Shown in pieces: positions 1 to 8,850 of a stretch of DNA of 61,698 bases. Location: positions 1 to 61,698 of the forward strand of contig JANXBX010000011.1 of NCBI GenBank assembly GCA_025060595.1, in the 5' to 3' direction. The notes beneath the pieces were generated by a model. The model had not been told where the DNA came from and did no database searches. It saw only the letters and a list, made by a program, of their open reading frames with translations. The position numbers and the translations under genes are program-made. Origin of the DNA: Synergistota bacterium (GTDB lineage Bacteria > Synergistota > GBS-1). Position 1 is the stretch's first letter. Each line of letters opens with the position of its first letter.

Positions 1-545
1 TCCAAAGCTATTGAATAAGCCCCCCTAGCTTTAAGAAAACTATAGTAAGCCTCAGCAACTGAATAGAAAACCTCATTCTTAACCTGCCTTAAATTTTCTA
101 ACTCTGCTAACAAATTTTCCCTTGCAGCTCTTATAGTCGCATCTTTCTTATCCCCAAGATAGATTGGATAAGACAAACTAACTCTAACCTGATAATCCGC
201 AGCGGAAGAAGAACTTAGTCTATTCATAACGCTTCGCATAAAATTGTATAGAAACATATCTTCAGCAGTTGGGTTTAACTCTTCAGGAAAACCAGAAATC
301 CCTCCCCCCGCCCTGCTCCTCTCTGTTCTAGTAGCTTGAAAACTCAGTGTTGGGTACAATATACTTTCTGCCTGAATAAGCTTAGCTTTTGCAGCCTCAA
401 CTGCCGCCATAGCCTGCTTCAATTTCAAATTCCTTTGAAAAGCAATATCGAGAGCCTTATTTAAATCTATGACTAAAGAATACGCCTTGCTTAAAGGAAT
501 TAAAAAATTAAGGAAAATTATTACTAAAATCACAGTTCGTTTCAT
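1..545 (-). CDS. TolC-family outer-membrane protein, N-terminal part (cut by window edge)
   Basis: The reading frame runs off the left edge, so only the first ~181 residues are visible. It opens with a signal peptide (MKRTVILVIIFLNF, ending near SKAYS). Next comes a typical TolC-family start, with a DLNKALDIAFQRN-like helix and LKQAMAAVEAAKAKLIQAES, then SYPIYLGDKKDATIRAA and a helix ending in EAYYSFLKA. TolC-family proteins form the outer-membrane and periplasmic channel of efflux pumps or type I secretion. An AGAGAGG ribosome site lies just before the ATG at 543-545. The partner pump genes are not in the window, so the substrate is unknown. A TetR-type operator sits on its promoter. Confidence 0.85.
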   Translation of the reverse strand, partial: MKRTVILVIIFLNFLIPLSKAYSLVIDLNKALDIAFQRNLKLKQAMAAVEAAKAKLIQAESILYPTLSFQATRTERSRAGGGISGFPEELNPTAEDMFLYNFMRSVMNRLSSSSAADYQVRVSLSYPIYLGDKKDATIRAARENLLAELENLRQVKNEVFYSVAEAYYSFLKARGAYSIAL

Positions 546-588
546 TTTCTGCACCTCTCTTTCCTGAGAACCGTACTGTGGTATTTAA

Positions 589-640
589 AACCAACCGGTC
601 AGTCAAAATCATTATACTACTAACTTCGGGCTTCCCTAAA
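589..640 (-). promoter_or_regulatory. tolC-like promoter with TetR/AcrR-type operator
   Basis: A perfect -10 box TATAAT (611-616) precedes the TolC-like gene, with a weak -35 (TTAGGG/TTTAGG, 634-640). Directly over the expected transcription start lies GACTGACCGGTTGG (about 590-604), an imperfect palindrome around ACCGGT. Sites of the form TGACYGACCGGTYGGT are familiar in front of AcrR/TetR-controlled efflux genes. I infer repression by such a regulator, which is not encoded in the window. Confidence 0.5.
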
Positions 641-743
641 GAGGAATACGTAAAGAAGGTTTTAAAATGTGACAAGCCACTTAGAAATTTACCAATCCTT
701 AACAAGAGGAGTCAATGAAAGATAACAAAAGGAGATAATAAAA

Positions 744-833
744 TGGTGCCGGGAGCGGGAATCGAACCCGCACGGACTTTGAAAGTCCATCGGATTTTAA
801 GTCCGATGCGTCTCCCAGTTCCGCCATCCCGGC
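744..833 (-). tRNA. tRNA-Leu (anticodon UAA)
   Basis: The minus strand folds as a class II tRNA. The acceptor stem is GCCGGGA with TCCCGGC, the discriminator is A, and the CCA end is encoded (744-746). The anticodon stem is CGGA/TCCG with loop CTTAAAA, giving anticodon TAA (797-799). A long variable arm (GATGGACTTTCAAAGTCC) precedes the TpsiC arm GCGGG-TTCGATT-CCCGC. The long variable arm and the anticodon fit tRNA-Leu reading UUA. Confidence 0.97.
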
Positions 834-843
834 ACCTGAAGAA

Positions 844-872
844 ATTATATCAGAGAAGTTTCAAGGCTTCAA
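844..872 (-). promoter_or_regulatory. Promoter of tRNA-Leu
   Basis: TTGAAG (867-872), a 17-bp spacer and a perfect TATAAT (844-849) end 11 bp before the tRNA. The tRNA can therefore be transcribed on its own even though it lies just downstream of tpiA. The -35 box overlaps the tpiA stop codon region. Confidence 0.75.
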
Positions 873-1666
873 GAGCGATTGGGCTTAAAACTTCTTTCTT
901 CAGCCACCTTTTTAACTATACCGATAAAGCTTTCGGCATTAATACTTGCTCCCCCGACCAATGCCCCATCTATATCCTCATATCTCATGAATTCCATAAT
1001 ATTCTCGGGTTTGACACTCCCTCCATAGAGTATACGTGTAGCTGATGAAAATTCTCCCCCTAAAAGATCGCTAAGCTTCCTACGTATACCTGTTATTACT
1101 TCCAAAGCATCTTCACCAGTAGCTGGAATACCAGTCCCTATGGCCCATACTGGTTCATAGGCCACAACAAACTCCTTTTGATTTGGGAACCCACTCACAA
1201 CTGAAACGAGCTGTTTTTCTACCACATTCCAGGTTTTTCCATTTTTTCGTTCTTCAAGAGTTTCACCTACACACAAGATAGGTACTAGTCCAACATCAAC
1301 AGCCTTAAAAACCTTCCTTCTAATCTCTTCGTCGGTCTCCTTAAAATACTTCCTTCTCTCGGAATGTCCAAGAATAACATATTTACAACCTAAAGCTAAG
1401 AGCATTTTAGGAGAAATTTCTCCAGTAAAAGCTCCTTCATCCTCCCAAAACATATTTTGGGCACCAAGAGCAATTTGAGTACCACTAATAACCTTGCTCA
1501 CTCTCTCTAAAGCAGTAAAAGGTGGGCACAGAGCTATCTCTACTTTTCTTACATCTACTAAAGCATTCTTTATTTCAAAAGCCAGCTCCTCAGCTTCATT
1601 ATTTGTTTTATGCATTTTCCAATTTCCAGCAATTAAAGGCTTTCTCAAGCTTACCTCTCCCCTCAC
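869..1666 (-). CDS. tpiA: Triosephosphate isomerase
   Basis: Interconverts dihydroxyacetone phosphate and glyceraldehyde 3-phosphate in cytoplasmic glycolysis. The family signature is complete: GNWKMH with the substrate-binding Asn/Lys near residues 15-17, the catalytic His in GHSERR (H101), the catalytic Glu in AYEPVWAIGTG (E171) and the phosphate-binding YGGSVK. It is the last gene of gap-pgk-tpiA. The longest frame starts at a GTG in a GTGA overlap with the pgk stop. A TTG seven codons in (about 1648) has a better-placed GGGGAGAGG ribosome site and matches the usual MRKPLIAGNWK N-terminus, so a ~259-residue product is more likely. Confidence 0.97.
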   Translation of the reverse strand: MRGEVSLRKPLIAGNWKMHKTNNEAEELAFEIKNALVDVRKVEIALCPPFTALERVSKVISGTQIALGAQNMFWEDEGAFTGEISPKMLLALGCKYVILGHSERRKYFKETDEEIRRKVFKAVDVGLVPILCVGETLEERKNGKTWNVVEKQLVSVVSGFPNQKEFVVAYEPVWAIGTGIPATGEDALEVITGIRRKLSDLLGGEFSSATRILYGGSVKPENIMEFMRYEDIDGALVGGASINAESFIGIVKKVAEERSFKPNRS

Positions 1667-2847
1667 TTGTTTAAGAGCACATCTATACCTGGAAGGACTC
1701 TCCCCTCCATAAACTCAAGAGAAGCTCCACCACCAGTCGAAACATGAGTAAACTTCTCATCTATACCTGTTTTCTTTAAAGCAGAAGCAGTATCGCCTCC
1801 GCCAGCAACAGATATTATCCCCTCCAAAGAAACCACAAATCTTGCTATCTCATTTGTTCCCTCATCGAATGGCTCCTTTTCAAACACTCCCAAAGGCCCA
1901 TTCCAAAATACTGTTCTAGCTCTTTCTAACTCCTTCTTAAAAAGCTCAATTGTATGAGGCCCTATATCAAAAGCAGCATATCCCTCTGGAACTTCATTTG
2001 CAGGTGAAACTTTTATTTCTGAAGAATCAAGACTCTTAGCAACTTTGAGATCTATAGGCAAAACTATCTTAGCTCCTTTATCTTTAGCTTTATTAAGCAG
2101 CTCTCTAGCCAAATCAAGCTTATCATTCTCACAAAGAGAATTAGCCATATTACTACCTAGAGCCTTTAAAAAGGTATTAGCCATCCCTCCACCTATAAGA
2201 AATACGTCCACCTTATCTAAAAGATTCTCTATCATAGCTATTTTATCGCTTATTTTTGCTCCTCCAAGAATTATAAAATAAGGTTTCCTAGGATTATCCC
2301 TAACGGCAGATAAAAACCTTATCTCCCTTTCCATTAAAAATCCGGCTACTGCAGGTAAATACTTAGCTACTCCATAGGTAGAAGCATGGGCCCTATGAGC
2401 CGCACCAAAAGCATCATTTACGAATATCTCTGCTAGAGAAGCTAGCTTCGAAGCAAATTCAGGATCATTTTTCTCCTCTTCTGGGTGAAATCTGACATTT
2501 TCAAGAAGAACAACATCTCCTTCTCTCATATTTTTAACAAAACTCTCAACTTCGCTTCCAACGCAGTCGTCAAGTTTATAAACTTCTTTACCCAACAGTT
2601 CACTTAAACGTTTAGCAATAGGATTCATCCTTAAAGTGTTATCTACACCCTTAGGTCTACCTAAATGAGATATCAATATCACCTTTGCTCCTTCACTAAT
2701 CAGATATTCTATCGTAGGCAAAGTAGCTTTTATTCTATAGTCATCTTCTATATTTCCACTTTTATCTAAGGGAACGTTAAAATCAACCCTAACTAGTACC
2801 CTTTTACCTTTAACGTTTATATCCCTTATTGTCCTTTTATCCAACAA
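1663..2847 (-). CDS. pgk: Phosphoglycerate kinase
   Basis: Transfers the acyl phosphate of 1,3-bisphosphoglycerate to ADP in glycolysis. The 394-residue length is normal for the family. It has the N-terminal LVRVDFNVPL motif, the substrate-binding SHLGRPKG motif, and the C-terminal nucleotide motifs FWNGPLGVFE and GGGDTASALKK. The start is a TTG about 9 nt after AAGGAGTGATA. It sits 13 nt after gap and overlaps the tpiA start, so the three genes are clearly one operon. There is no sign of the PGK-TIM fusion known from Thermotoga. Confidence 0.97.
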   Translation of the reverse strand: MLDKRTIRDINVKGKRVLVRVDFNVPLDKSGNIEDDYRIKATLPTIEYLISEGAKVILISHLGRPKGVDNTLRMNPIAKRLSELLGKEVYKLDDCVGSEVESFVKNMREGDVVLLENVRFHPEEEKNDPEFASKLASLAEIFVNDAFGAAHRAHASTYGVAKYLPAVAGFLMEREIRFLSAVRDNPRKPYFIILGGAKISDKIAMIENLLDKVDVFLIGGGMANTFLKALGSNMANSLCENDKLDLARELLNKAKDKGAKIVLPIDLKVAKSLDSSEIKVSPANEVPEGYAAFDIGPHTIELFKKELERARTVFWNGPLGVFEKEPFDEGTNEIARFVVSLEGIISVAGGGDTASALKKTGIDEKFTHVSTGGGASLEFMEGRVLPGIDVLLNK

Positions 2848-2860
2848 TGTATATCACTCC

Positions 2861-3889
<1,029 letters not shown>

Positions 3890-3914
3890 CTAAGACTTTG
3901 CTAATGTTAAACAA

Positions 3915-3946
3915 AAAGCCACACCCCTTTTTCGAGATGTGGCTTT
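3915..3946 (-). terminator. Terminator-like hairpin in the gap leader (candidate attenuator)
   Basis: Perfect 9-bp inverted repeat AAAGCCACA / TGTGGCTTT with a 14-nt loop. On the minus strand it is followed by TTTTTGTTT, as in an intrinsic terminator. It lies downstream of the gap promoter and about 30 nt upstream of the gap ribosome site, so it interrupts the gap leader itself. It may also stop readthrough from the TRAP operon. Confidence 0.7.
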
Positions 3947-3995
3947 CTCTTACCTCTACCACTTTAACTCTACCCACGTAACACATTACTTTTAT

Positions 3996-4024
3996 AGTAT
4001 ACCAGACATTTATTGAAAAGTCAA
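3996..4024 (-). promoter_or_regulatory. Promoter of gap-pgk-tpiA
   Basis: TTGACT (4019-4024), exact 17-bp spacer, TATACT (3996-4001). This is a near-consensus housekeeping promoter beginning 11 bp after the dctM stop codon. The predicted start is near 3989, leaving a purine-rich leader of about 118 nt. Confidence 0.8.
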
Positions 4025-4034
4025 TAAAATTAGA

Positions 4035-5321
4035 CTATCCCATAAACCCTACAAGTAGCAAACTTAGTTGAGGAACAAAAACAAGAATAATAACTAACGC
4101 TAAAAGAGCCACTATATAAGCTACACTTTCCTTAATACAACTTTCTACAGGAATACCTCCTAATGAACACACTGTAAACATATTAACACCAACCGGCGGA
4201 GTGACACCTCCAAGCTGTATCATAATTGCAAAGATAACACCAAAATGAACCGGATCGAAACCAGCTTCCCTAACTATAGGAAGAAATATAGGAGTAAGAA
4301 GCAAAGTATTTACCGTACCTTCCATCACCATTCCCGCAAAGAAAAGAAAAACAATTATAGCAAGCATAATTAATGTTGGATTATTAGTAAGATTTATAAT
4401 AAAGGACGACATCTTAACGGGAACCTTTTCAAAAGCTAACGCATACATTGGTATAGCTGCCATAGAAACAATTAACATTATGATAGCATTATCCTCCGCT
4501 GCATCAAGCAAAGCCTCCTTGAAGCTTTCCCAAGTAAGTTCACGATGAATAACTTTACCAACAAATGCAGCATAAACCACAGCAAAAGCTGCCGCTTCAA
4601 CAGGTGCAAAAATTCCAAACCGAAGGGTAACGATAAGAAAAACAGGGAAAAGTAACGCCCATATAGAATTTCGAAGAGCCTCGTACACCTCGCGTAAAGA
4701 CTTTCTTTTATTTCTACGCTCCATATCATATCCTTTTCGAACAGCTTTCCAATGGGTAACTATCATCATCGTTATACCCATAAGTATACCTGGTATAACT
4801 CCAGCCATGAATAGCTTTCCAACCGAAACTTGTCCAACAAAACCGTATAAAACTAGACCTATACTTGGAGGTATTATTGCCGTACTTAAGGAACTACAGG
4901 CTAATACTGCCGCAGAAAAGCCATCATCATAACCTCTTTTGCGCATTTCCGGGAGAAGTATTCTCGTTTCCATAGCAGCATCGGCATTAGAAGAACCAGA
5001 TATACCACCCATAAGCATACTTAAAACACAGCTTACTTGCGCTAAGGCACCTGGTAAATGTCCAACAAGAGCATCAGCAAGACGTATAAATCGAGAAGTA
5101 ATTCCAGAGGCATTCATAAGATGCCCAGCAAGAATGAAAAAAGGAACTGCTAATAAAGGAAAAGATTGCGTGCCCGCTGCAAGTCTCTGAGCAACTATTG
5201 GAATAGGAATTGTAGCTTGGCTAATAAAATATATTATTCCTGAAATTCCAAGCGTAAAAGCAATAGGAACGTTTAATGCTAACAAAAATATGAAAGCTAA
5301 AGTTCCATAAAGAAACGACAT
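4035..5321 (-). CDS. dctM: TRAP transporter large permease subunit (DctM family)
   Basis: The large 12-helix membrane subunit that carries substrate with Na+ or H+ in TRAP transporters. The 428-residue hydrophobic protein shows DctM family segments such as LNVPIAFTLG, LAVPFFILAGHLMN, MGGISGSSNADAA, IIPPSIGLVLYG and QLGGVTPPVGVNMF. An ATG at 5319-5321 follows AGGTG by 6 nt and is preferred over an in-frame upstream GTG inside the ribosome site. It is the last gene of gntR-dctP-dctQ-dctM, 17 nt after dctQ. The substrate cannot be told from sequence. Confidence 0.95.
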   Translation of the reverse strand: MSFLYGTLAFIFLLALNVPIAFTLGISGIIYFISQATIPIPIVAQRLAAGTQSFPLLAVPFFILAGHLMNASGITSRFIRLADALVGHLPGALAQVSCVLSMLMGGISGSSNADAAMETRILLPEMRKRGYDDGFSAAVLACSSLSTAIIPPSIGLVLYGFVGQVSVGKLFMAGVIPGILMGITMMIVTHWKAVRKGYDMERRNKRKSLREVYEALRNSIWALLFPVFLIVTLRFGIFAPVEAAAFAVVYAAFVGKVIHRELTWESFKEALLDAAEDNAIIMLIVSMAAIPMYALAFEKVPVKMSSFIINLTNNPTLIMLAIIVFLFFAGMVMEGTVNTLLLTPIFLPIVREAGFDPVHFGVIFAIMIQLGGVTPPVGVNMFTVCSLGGIPVESCIKESVAYIVALLALVIILVFVPQLSLLLVGFMG

Positions 5322-5338
5322 CTCCAACACCTACCCTT

Positions 5339-5803
5339 TCATAATCCTCTTATTTTAGTATATATCTGATAAATAAGCGTAAAACTCATAAGAATTGTTC
5401 CAACAGGAACAGCTGCTACAACTACAGAGTAACTAAGGAAAAAGATTTCTTCAAAAACCCTTCCCGTGTTAGCTAAAGTCATTCTGATTCCAAGATAACT
5501 AACATAAATTAGAAATACTAATATAACTATATCAACCAATATACCTATTAGCCATCTAATCCTTGACGGCAACTTCTCAACAAAAAAACCCATACCAATA
5601 TGTTTTTTTCTTCTTAACGCTCTGTCTGCTCCTATATATATTAACCAAACGAATAACCCTGAAGCTAAAGCATTTGTCCAATTTATAGGATAACCAATAT
5701 AACGTAGAAGAGCTGAAACAAAAACAAGCCCTACTATTATACCTAATAATATCTGACAAAATTTTGCCTCTACTCTATCGATAATTCTAAAGATCCGCTC
5801 CAC
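5339..5803 (-). CDS. dctQ: TRAP transporter small permease subunit (DctQ family)
   Basis: A small four-helix membrane protein (154 residues) that pairs with the large TRAP permease. Hydrophobic segments run from about 18-35, 45-62, 85-105 and 125-148. The charged RALRRKKHIGMGFFVEKLP stretch between helices 2 and 3 is typical of DctQ. The start is a GTG preceded by GGGGAAGG. It lies 75 nt after dctP, and a very stable hairpin fills most of that gap. Function is inferred from family and operon position. Confidence 0.92.
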   Translation of the reverse strand: MERIFRIIDRVEAKFCQILLGIIVGLVFVSALLRYIGYPINWTNALASGLFVWLIYIGADRALRRKKHIGMGFFVEKLPSRIRWLIGILVDIVILVFLIYVSYLGIRMTLANTGRVFEEIFFLSYSVVVAAVPVGTILMSFTLIYQIYTKIRGL

Positions 5804-5821
5804 CTTTCCTTCCCCTCCACC

Positions 5822-5866
5822 ATAATTTTATGGGTGGGCTTGAATCAAGCCCACCCATAAAATTAT
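5822..5866 (-). repeat. 21-bp perfect hairpin between dctP and dctQ
   Basis: A perfect inverted repeat with 21-bp arms (5822-5842 and 5846-5866) and a 3-nt loop. The centre of each arm is GC-rich (GGGTGGGCTTG / CAAGCCCACCC). In the transcribed direction it is followed by purines, not a T-run. It is therefore more likely a block to 3' decay or a partial terminator that keeps binding-protein mRNA above permease mRNA. Confidence 0.85.
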
Positions 5867-5878
5867 CAAGAATTTAAT

Positions 5879-6880
5879 TTACTTTTTACCTAAGAAATCC
5901 AAAACCTTCTTACGAATTTCTTGATAACCAAGCTTCTCGTACACAGCCTCAGCACGCTTCTTAAACGGAGTAGTATCTACATCATTTATTATGGCTCCCG
6001 CAGCCTTCATCTTTGCCTCCAGATCAGTCAACATCTTAAGCAAAAGATCCGTGGCAAAATCCCCAGCCTTAACTGCCTCTTCGAACAAGATTTTTTGATA
6101 ATCAGAAGAAAGCCCCTTAAGCCACTTTTCTCCAACTACTGGAGAGTTCCAAAGCTGAATATGTCCTGTTTTTGTTATATATTTCGCAACTTCATAGAGC
6201 TTTGATCCAAAGGTAGCTGGATGCTGTGCCTCAGCACCATCAATAACACCTTGCTGAAGAGCCATATAAACTTCTGTCCAGGGAAGGGCAACTGGTGTAG
6301 CCCCTAAAGCTCTTATAGTCTCCTGCCATACAGGAGCCCCAGGTGTACGAATTTTAAGTCCACTTAAATCCTCAGGTTTAGATATTGGTTTCTTAGTTAA
6401 AAAGTGACGCGCACCTGCATACCAGTTAAATGCAAGAACAACAAGCCCTTTTTCCTTTGTAACTTTAGCGTACCATTCTTTTGCGAGGTCAGACTTTAGA
6501 AGTTTCATCCAATCTTCAATGCTATCAGTAAGATAAGGACAAAGAAGAATCCCTACCTCTTTAGCCCATACTCCCAGGCGACCTGCATCAGTATTAACGC
6601 AAACCTCAGCACCCATTACCGCTTGCTCGAGTATCTCTTCATCTCTTCCAAGAACGCCTCCGGGATAAAGTTCTACCTTTATCTTTCCGTTAGTGCGGGC
6701 TTCAACACCTTGCTTAAACTTTTCATACCCTTCGTAAATATTGTCACCCTTAGTAATGACCATAGAAACTCTTAGAGTATAGGTCTTATCTTGAGCAAAC
6801 GTAGCCCCAACAAATACCATAGATAGAACAAAAACCATTACCACAACCACAACAACGCTATGCTTCCACAACCCACGCAT
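5879..6880 (-). CDS. dctP: TRAP transporter solute-binding protein (DctP family)
   Basis: Periplasmic receptor that delivers a carboxylate-type solute to DctQM. The 333-residue protein has a signal peptide ending near ATFAQD. Family motifs include YPGGVLGRDEEILEQ, the carboxylate-binding Arg region LKIRTPGAPVWQE, and WTEVYMALQQGVIDGAEAQ. The ATG at 6878-6880 follows GGAGGTG by 6 nt; an upstream in-frame GTG lies inside that site. The gene begins 12 nt after the gntR stop, so regulator and transporter share a transcript. The ligand is unknown. Confidence 0.95.
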   Translation of the reverse strand: MRGLWKHSVVVVVVMVFVLSMVFVGATFAQDKTYTLRVSMVITKGDNIYEGYEKFKQGVEARTNGKIKVELYPGGVLGRDEEILEQAVMGAEVCVNTDAGRLGVWAKEVGILLCPYLTDSIEDWMKLLKSDLAKEWYAKVTKEKGLVVLAFNWYAGARHFLTKKPISKPEDLSGLKIRTPGAPVWQETIRALGATPVALPWTEVYMALQQGVIDGAEAQHPATFGSKLYEVAKYITKTGHIQLWNSPVVGEKWLKGLSSDYQKILFEEAVKAGDFATDLLLKMLTDLEAKMKAAGAIINDVDTTPFKKRAEAVYEKLGYQEIRKKVLDFLGKK

Positions 6881-6892
6881 TAGAAACACCTC

Positions 6893-7576
6893 CTATTTAA
6901 AATATTTTGGGTAAAGCTTTTGCAAATTCTCAAAATCAGGATCATTTTGAGGGAGGTGCTCATCGATTAACCCTTCTACATGTGCATTATCGTGAGAAAA
7001 GATACATTCAGCTATTCTTTTGTGTTGATCAACAACTTCTCCAACCCTTATTCCTAAAGAGAGTTTCAAAACTCTAATACGCTTAAAATCAGCATTAATT
7101 TGAGATATAAGATCCCATATGCGCTCCTTCCTGCAAGCTTTATAAATTACTTTATGGAATTCCTCATCAAGTTCAAATAGTTTTAAAAAATTTTTCTCCT
7201 GGAGACAAAGCTCTTGTAAGGCCAAATTAGATCTTAACTCAAATATAAGTTCCTGAGGGAAAGAACTGCATGCTATCTTCATTACAGCCTTTTCAAGCGT
7301 CCTACGCATAAATCTCGCCTCATCCACTCTTTCAAGATCTATAAGAGAGACTATAGTCCCCCTTTGAGGATAAGTTTCAAGAAGACCTTCTTGAGATAGT
7401 CTAACAAAAGCCTCTCTTACTGGGGTCCTACTAACAGATAAAGCTTCAGCAATCTCCGTCTCCGTTACGCTCTGTCCAGGCTCCAGTTTTAAAAGAATAA
7501 TATTTTTTTTCAAAGTTTCATAAACATGATCTCGTGCTGAAGAGTTTCTCTTCTGCGAAACTAATAAATCCATCAT
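6893..7576 (-). CDS. GntR-family transcriptional regulator (FCD type)
   Basis: A repressor-type regulator with an N-terminal winged helix (about residues 15-80), carrying the GntR signature ITETEIAEALSVSRTPVREAF-like region and RLSQEGLLETYPQRGTIVS. An all-helical FCD ligand domain follows, with metal-site elements DEEFHKVIYKA and QHKRIAECI. The start is an ATG directly after AGGAGGGAGG; the adjacent second ATG is equally possible. It leads the TRAP operon and has an inverted TTGTAT / ATACCAA site over its own promoter. I infer that it represses itself and dctPQM until the transported compound is present, and it may also act on the divergent TAXI operon. Confidence 0.93.
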   Translation of the reverse strand: MMDLLVSQKRNSSARDHVYETLKKNIILLKLEPGQSVTETEIAEALSVSRTPVREAFVRLSQEGLLETYPQRGTIVSLIDLERVDEARFMRRTLEKAVMKIACSSFPQELIFELRSNLALQELCLQEKNFLKLFELDEEFHKVIYKACRKERIWDLISQINADFKRIRVLKLSLGIRVGEVVDQHKRIAECIFSHDNAHVEGLIDEHLPQNDPDFENLQKLYPKYFK

Positions 7577-7588
7577 TCCTCCCTCCTT

Positions 7589-7621
7589 TTGTATACTACC
7601 ATACCAAGCTCTATATGTCAA
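7589..7621 (-). promoter_or_regulatory. Promoter of the gntR-dctPQM operon with probable GntR operator
   Basis: TTGACA (7616-7621), 17-bp spacer, TAGTAT (7593-7598). Transcription would start about 10 nt before the ATG, giving a very short leader. TTGTATAC and ATACCAA arms (7589-7607) form an imperfect palindrome across the -10, the expected place and form for an FCD-type GntR repressor. Confidence 0.6.
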
Positions 7622-7684
7622 GAAGTTATAAAAAACCTATTTAATTTTGATTATAATGAAACTATTAAGCCTGAAGTACATATC

Positions 7685-7714
7685 TTGACTCTTTTAAACT
7701 AAATAATTTATAAT
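7685..7714 (+). promoter_or_regulatory. Promoter of the TAXI-TRAP operon
   Basis: TTGACT (7685-7690), 18-bp spacer, perfect TATAAT (7709-7714). It is about 32 bp upstream of the binding-protein gene and divergent from the gntR promoter some 65 bp away. Confidence 0.75.
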
Positions 7715-7746
7715 GATTTTATCTAAATTCATTTTAAAGGGGGGGA

Positions 7747-8754
7747 ATGGAGATGAAAAAGTTAAGATTATGGGTACCAATCATTATCATAACACTTTCA
7801 ATATTTTACGGAACAGCATTTGCACAACTAAAATTCATCGTAATAGGGACTGGATCGACGGGAGGCACCTTTTACCCCGCTGGTACCATACTAGCAAATG
7901 CTTTTAACACATATCTTAAAGAAACTGGTATTAAATGGTCAGCCCAAGCATCTGGAGGAAGCATCGAAAACCTTTCGATGTTAGCAAGAAAAGAAATCCA
8001 AATGGGAATAGCAGGAAGCGCTCCAGCAACATGGGCGTATGAAGGAAAAGAAATGTTTCAGGGAAAACAGGTTACAAACATAAGAGCTATAACCACCTTA
8101 TGGCCAGAAATGACCCAGGTAATATATAGAAAAGATACAGGTATAAAACATTGGAGAGACTTAAAAGGTAGAAAAGTAGCAGTCGGTCCAGCTGGGAATC
8201 CCCATTTCTATATGGAATCTCTTCTTAAAGCAACAGCAGATCTTACATTCAACGACATAATACCAGAATATATGGGATACGGGGACTCTGTTGAAGCTCT
8301 TCAAAGCAGACTTATAGATGCAGCATATCTTTCAGCAGGTATACCTACATCAGCTGTAGCACAAGCATATGTGGGTAGAGTTCCCATAGATATGTTTGAA
8401 ATATCTGATGAAGAGCTCGAAAAGCTACAGAAAATAGCTCCCTTTTATGTCAGAGGCATAATTCCCAAAGGAACTTACCCTGGGCAGGATAGGGACTTAA
8501 AGGTAGCTGCTAACCCAACTGTTTTACTTGTAGAAAAGGACTTACCTGATGAGCTCATATACAAAATGCTCGAAGTAATATACATAAAAGCCCTTGATGA
8601 AATTAAAAAGCAACACCACGCTTTAACTTATTTAAATCTAGAAAGTGCCGCAAAAATAGGAGGCATACCATTCCACAAAGGAGCAATTAAATTTTATCAA
8701 GATCGTGGTATAAAAATCAACGAAGGTATTATTCCTCCTGAGATGAAGAAATAA
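7747..8754 (+). CDS. TAXI-family TRAP transporter solute-binding protein
   Basis: Periplasmic receptor of the TAXI branch of TRAP transporters. Signal peptide of ~25 residues ending at GTAFAQ, then the TAXI hallmark IGTGSTGGTFYPAGTILANAF. AGIPTSAVAQAY and a C-terminal GGIPFHKGAIKFY, both usual in this family, follow. Glutamate and related acids are known ligands of some members, but the ligand here is not deducible. Two in-frame ATGs occur (7747 and 7753). The second is better spaced (7 nt) from GGGGGGG and is probably the real start. The permease follows after a hairpin. Confidence 0.94.
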   Translation: MEMKKLRLWVPIIIITLSIFYGTAFAQLKFIVIGTGSTGGTFYPAGTILANAFNTYLKETGIKWSAQASGGSIENLSMLARKEIQMGIAGSAPATWAYEGKEMFQGKQVTNIRAITTLWPEMTQVIYRKDTGIKHWRDLKGRKVAVGPAGNPHFYMESLLKATADLTFNDIIPEYMGYGDSVEALQSRLIDAAYLSAGIPTSAVAQAYVGRVPIDMFEISDEELEKLQKIAPFYVRGIIPKGTYPGQDRDLKVAANPTVLLVEKDLPDELIYKMLEVIYIKALDEIKKQHHALTYLNLESAAKIGGIPFHKGAIKFYQDRGIKINEGIIPPEMKK

Positions 8755-8778
8755 GAAGTTTAAAATATTTTATTTTTG

Positions 8779-8814
8779 AAAGGGTGGTGTCTTTAAGTTC
8801 TGACACCACCTTTT
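8779..8814 (+). terminator. Hairpin with T-run between TAXI receptor and permease genes
   Basis: Perfect 9-bp stem GGTGGTGTC (8783-8791) / GACACCACC (8802-8810), extended by A-T pairs, followed by TTTTACTTTT. It looks like an intrinsic terminator. The permease follows on the same strand without an obvious new promoter, so partial readthrough is likely. Confidence 0.8.
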
Positions 8815-8850
8815 ACTTTTATAATCCTATTTTTAAGGGGGATTTCGAAA

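Noticed and set aside
508-705. 65-residue minus-strand frame upstream of the tolC-like gene
   Set aside because: It has no ribosome site, overlaps the true signal-peptide start in another frame, and covers the promoter and operator.
743-1045. 100-residue plus-strand frame across the tRNA and tpiA end
   Set aside because: It reads the complement of tRNA-Leu and tpiA. The VPGAGIEPARTL-like start is the familiar false translation of a tRNA antisense strand.
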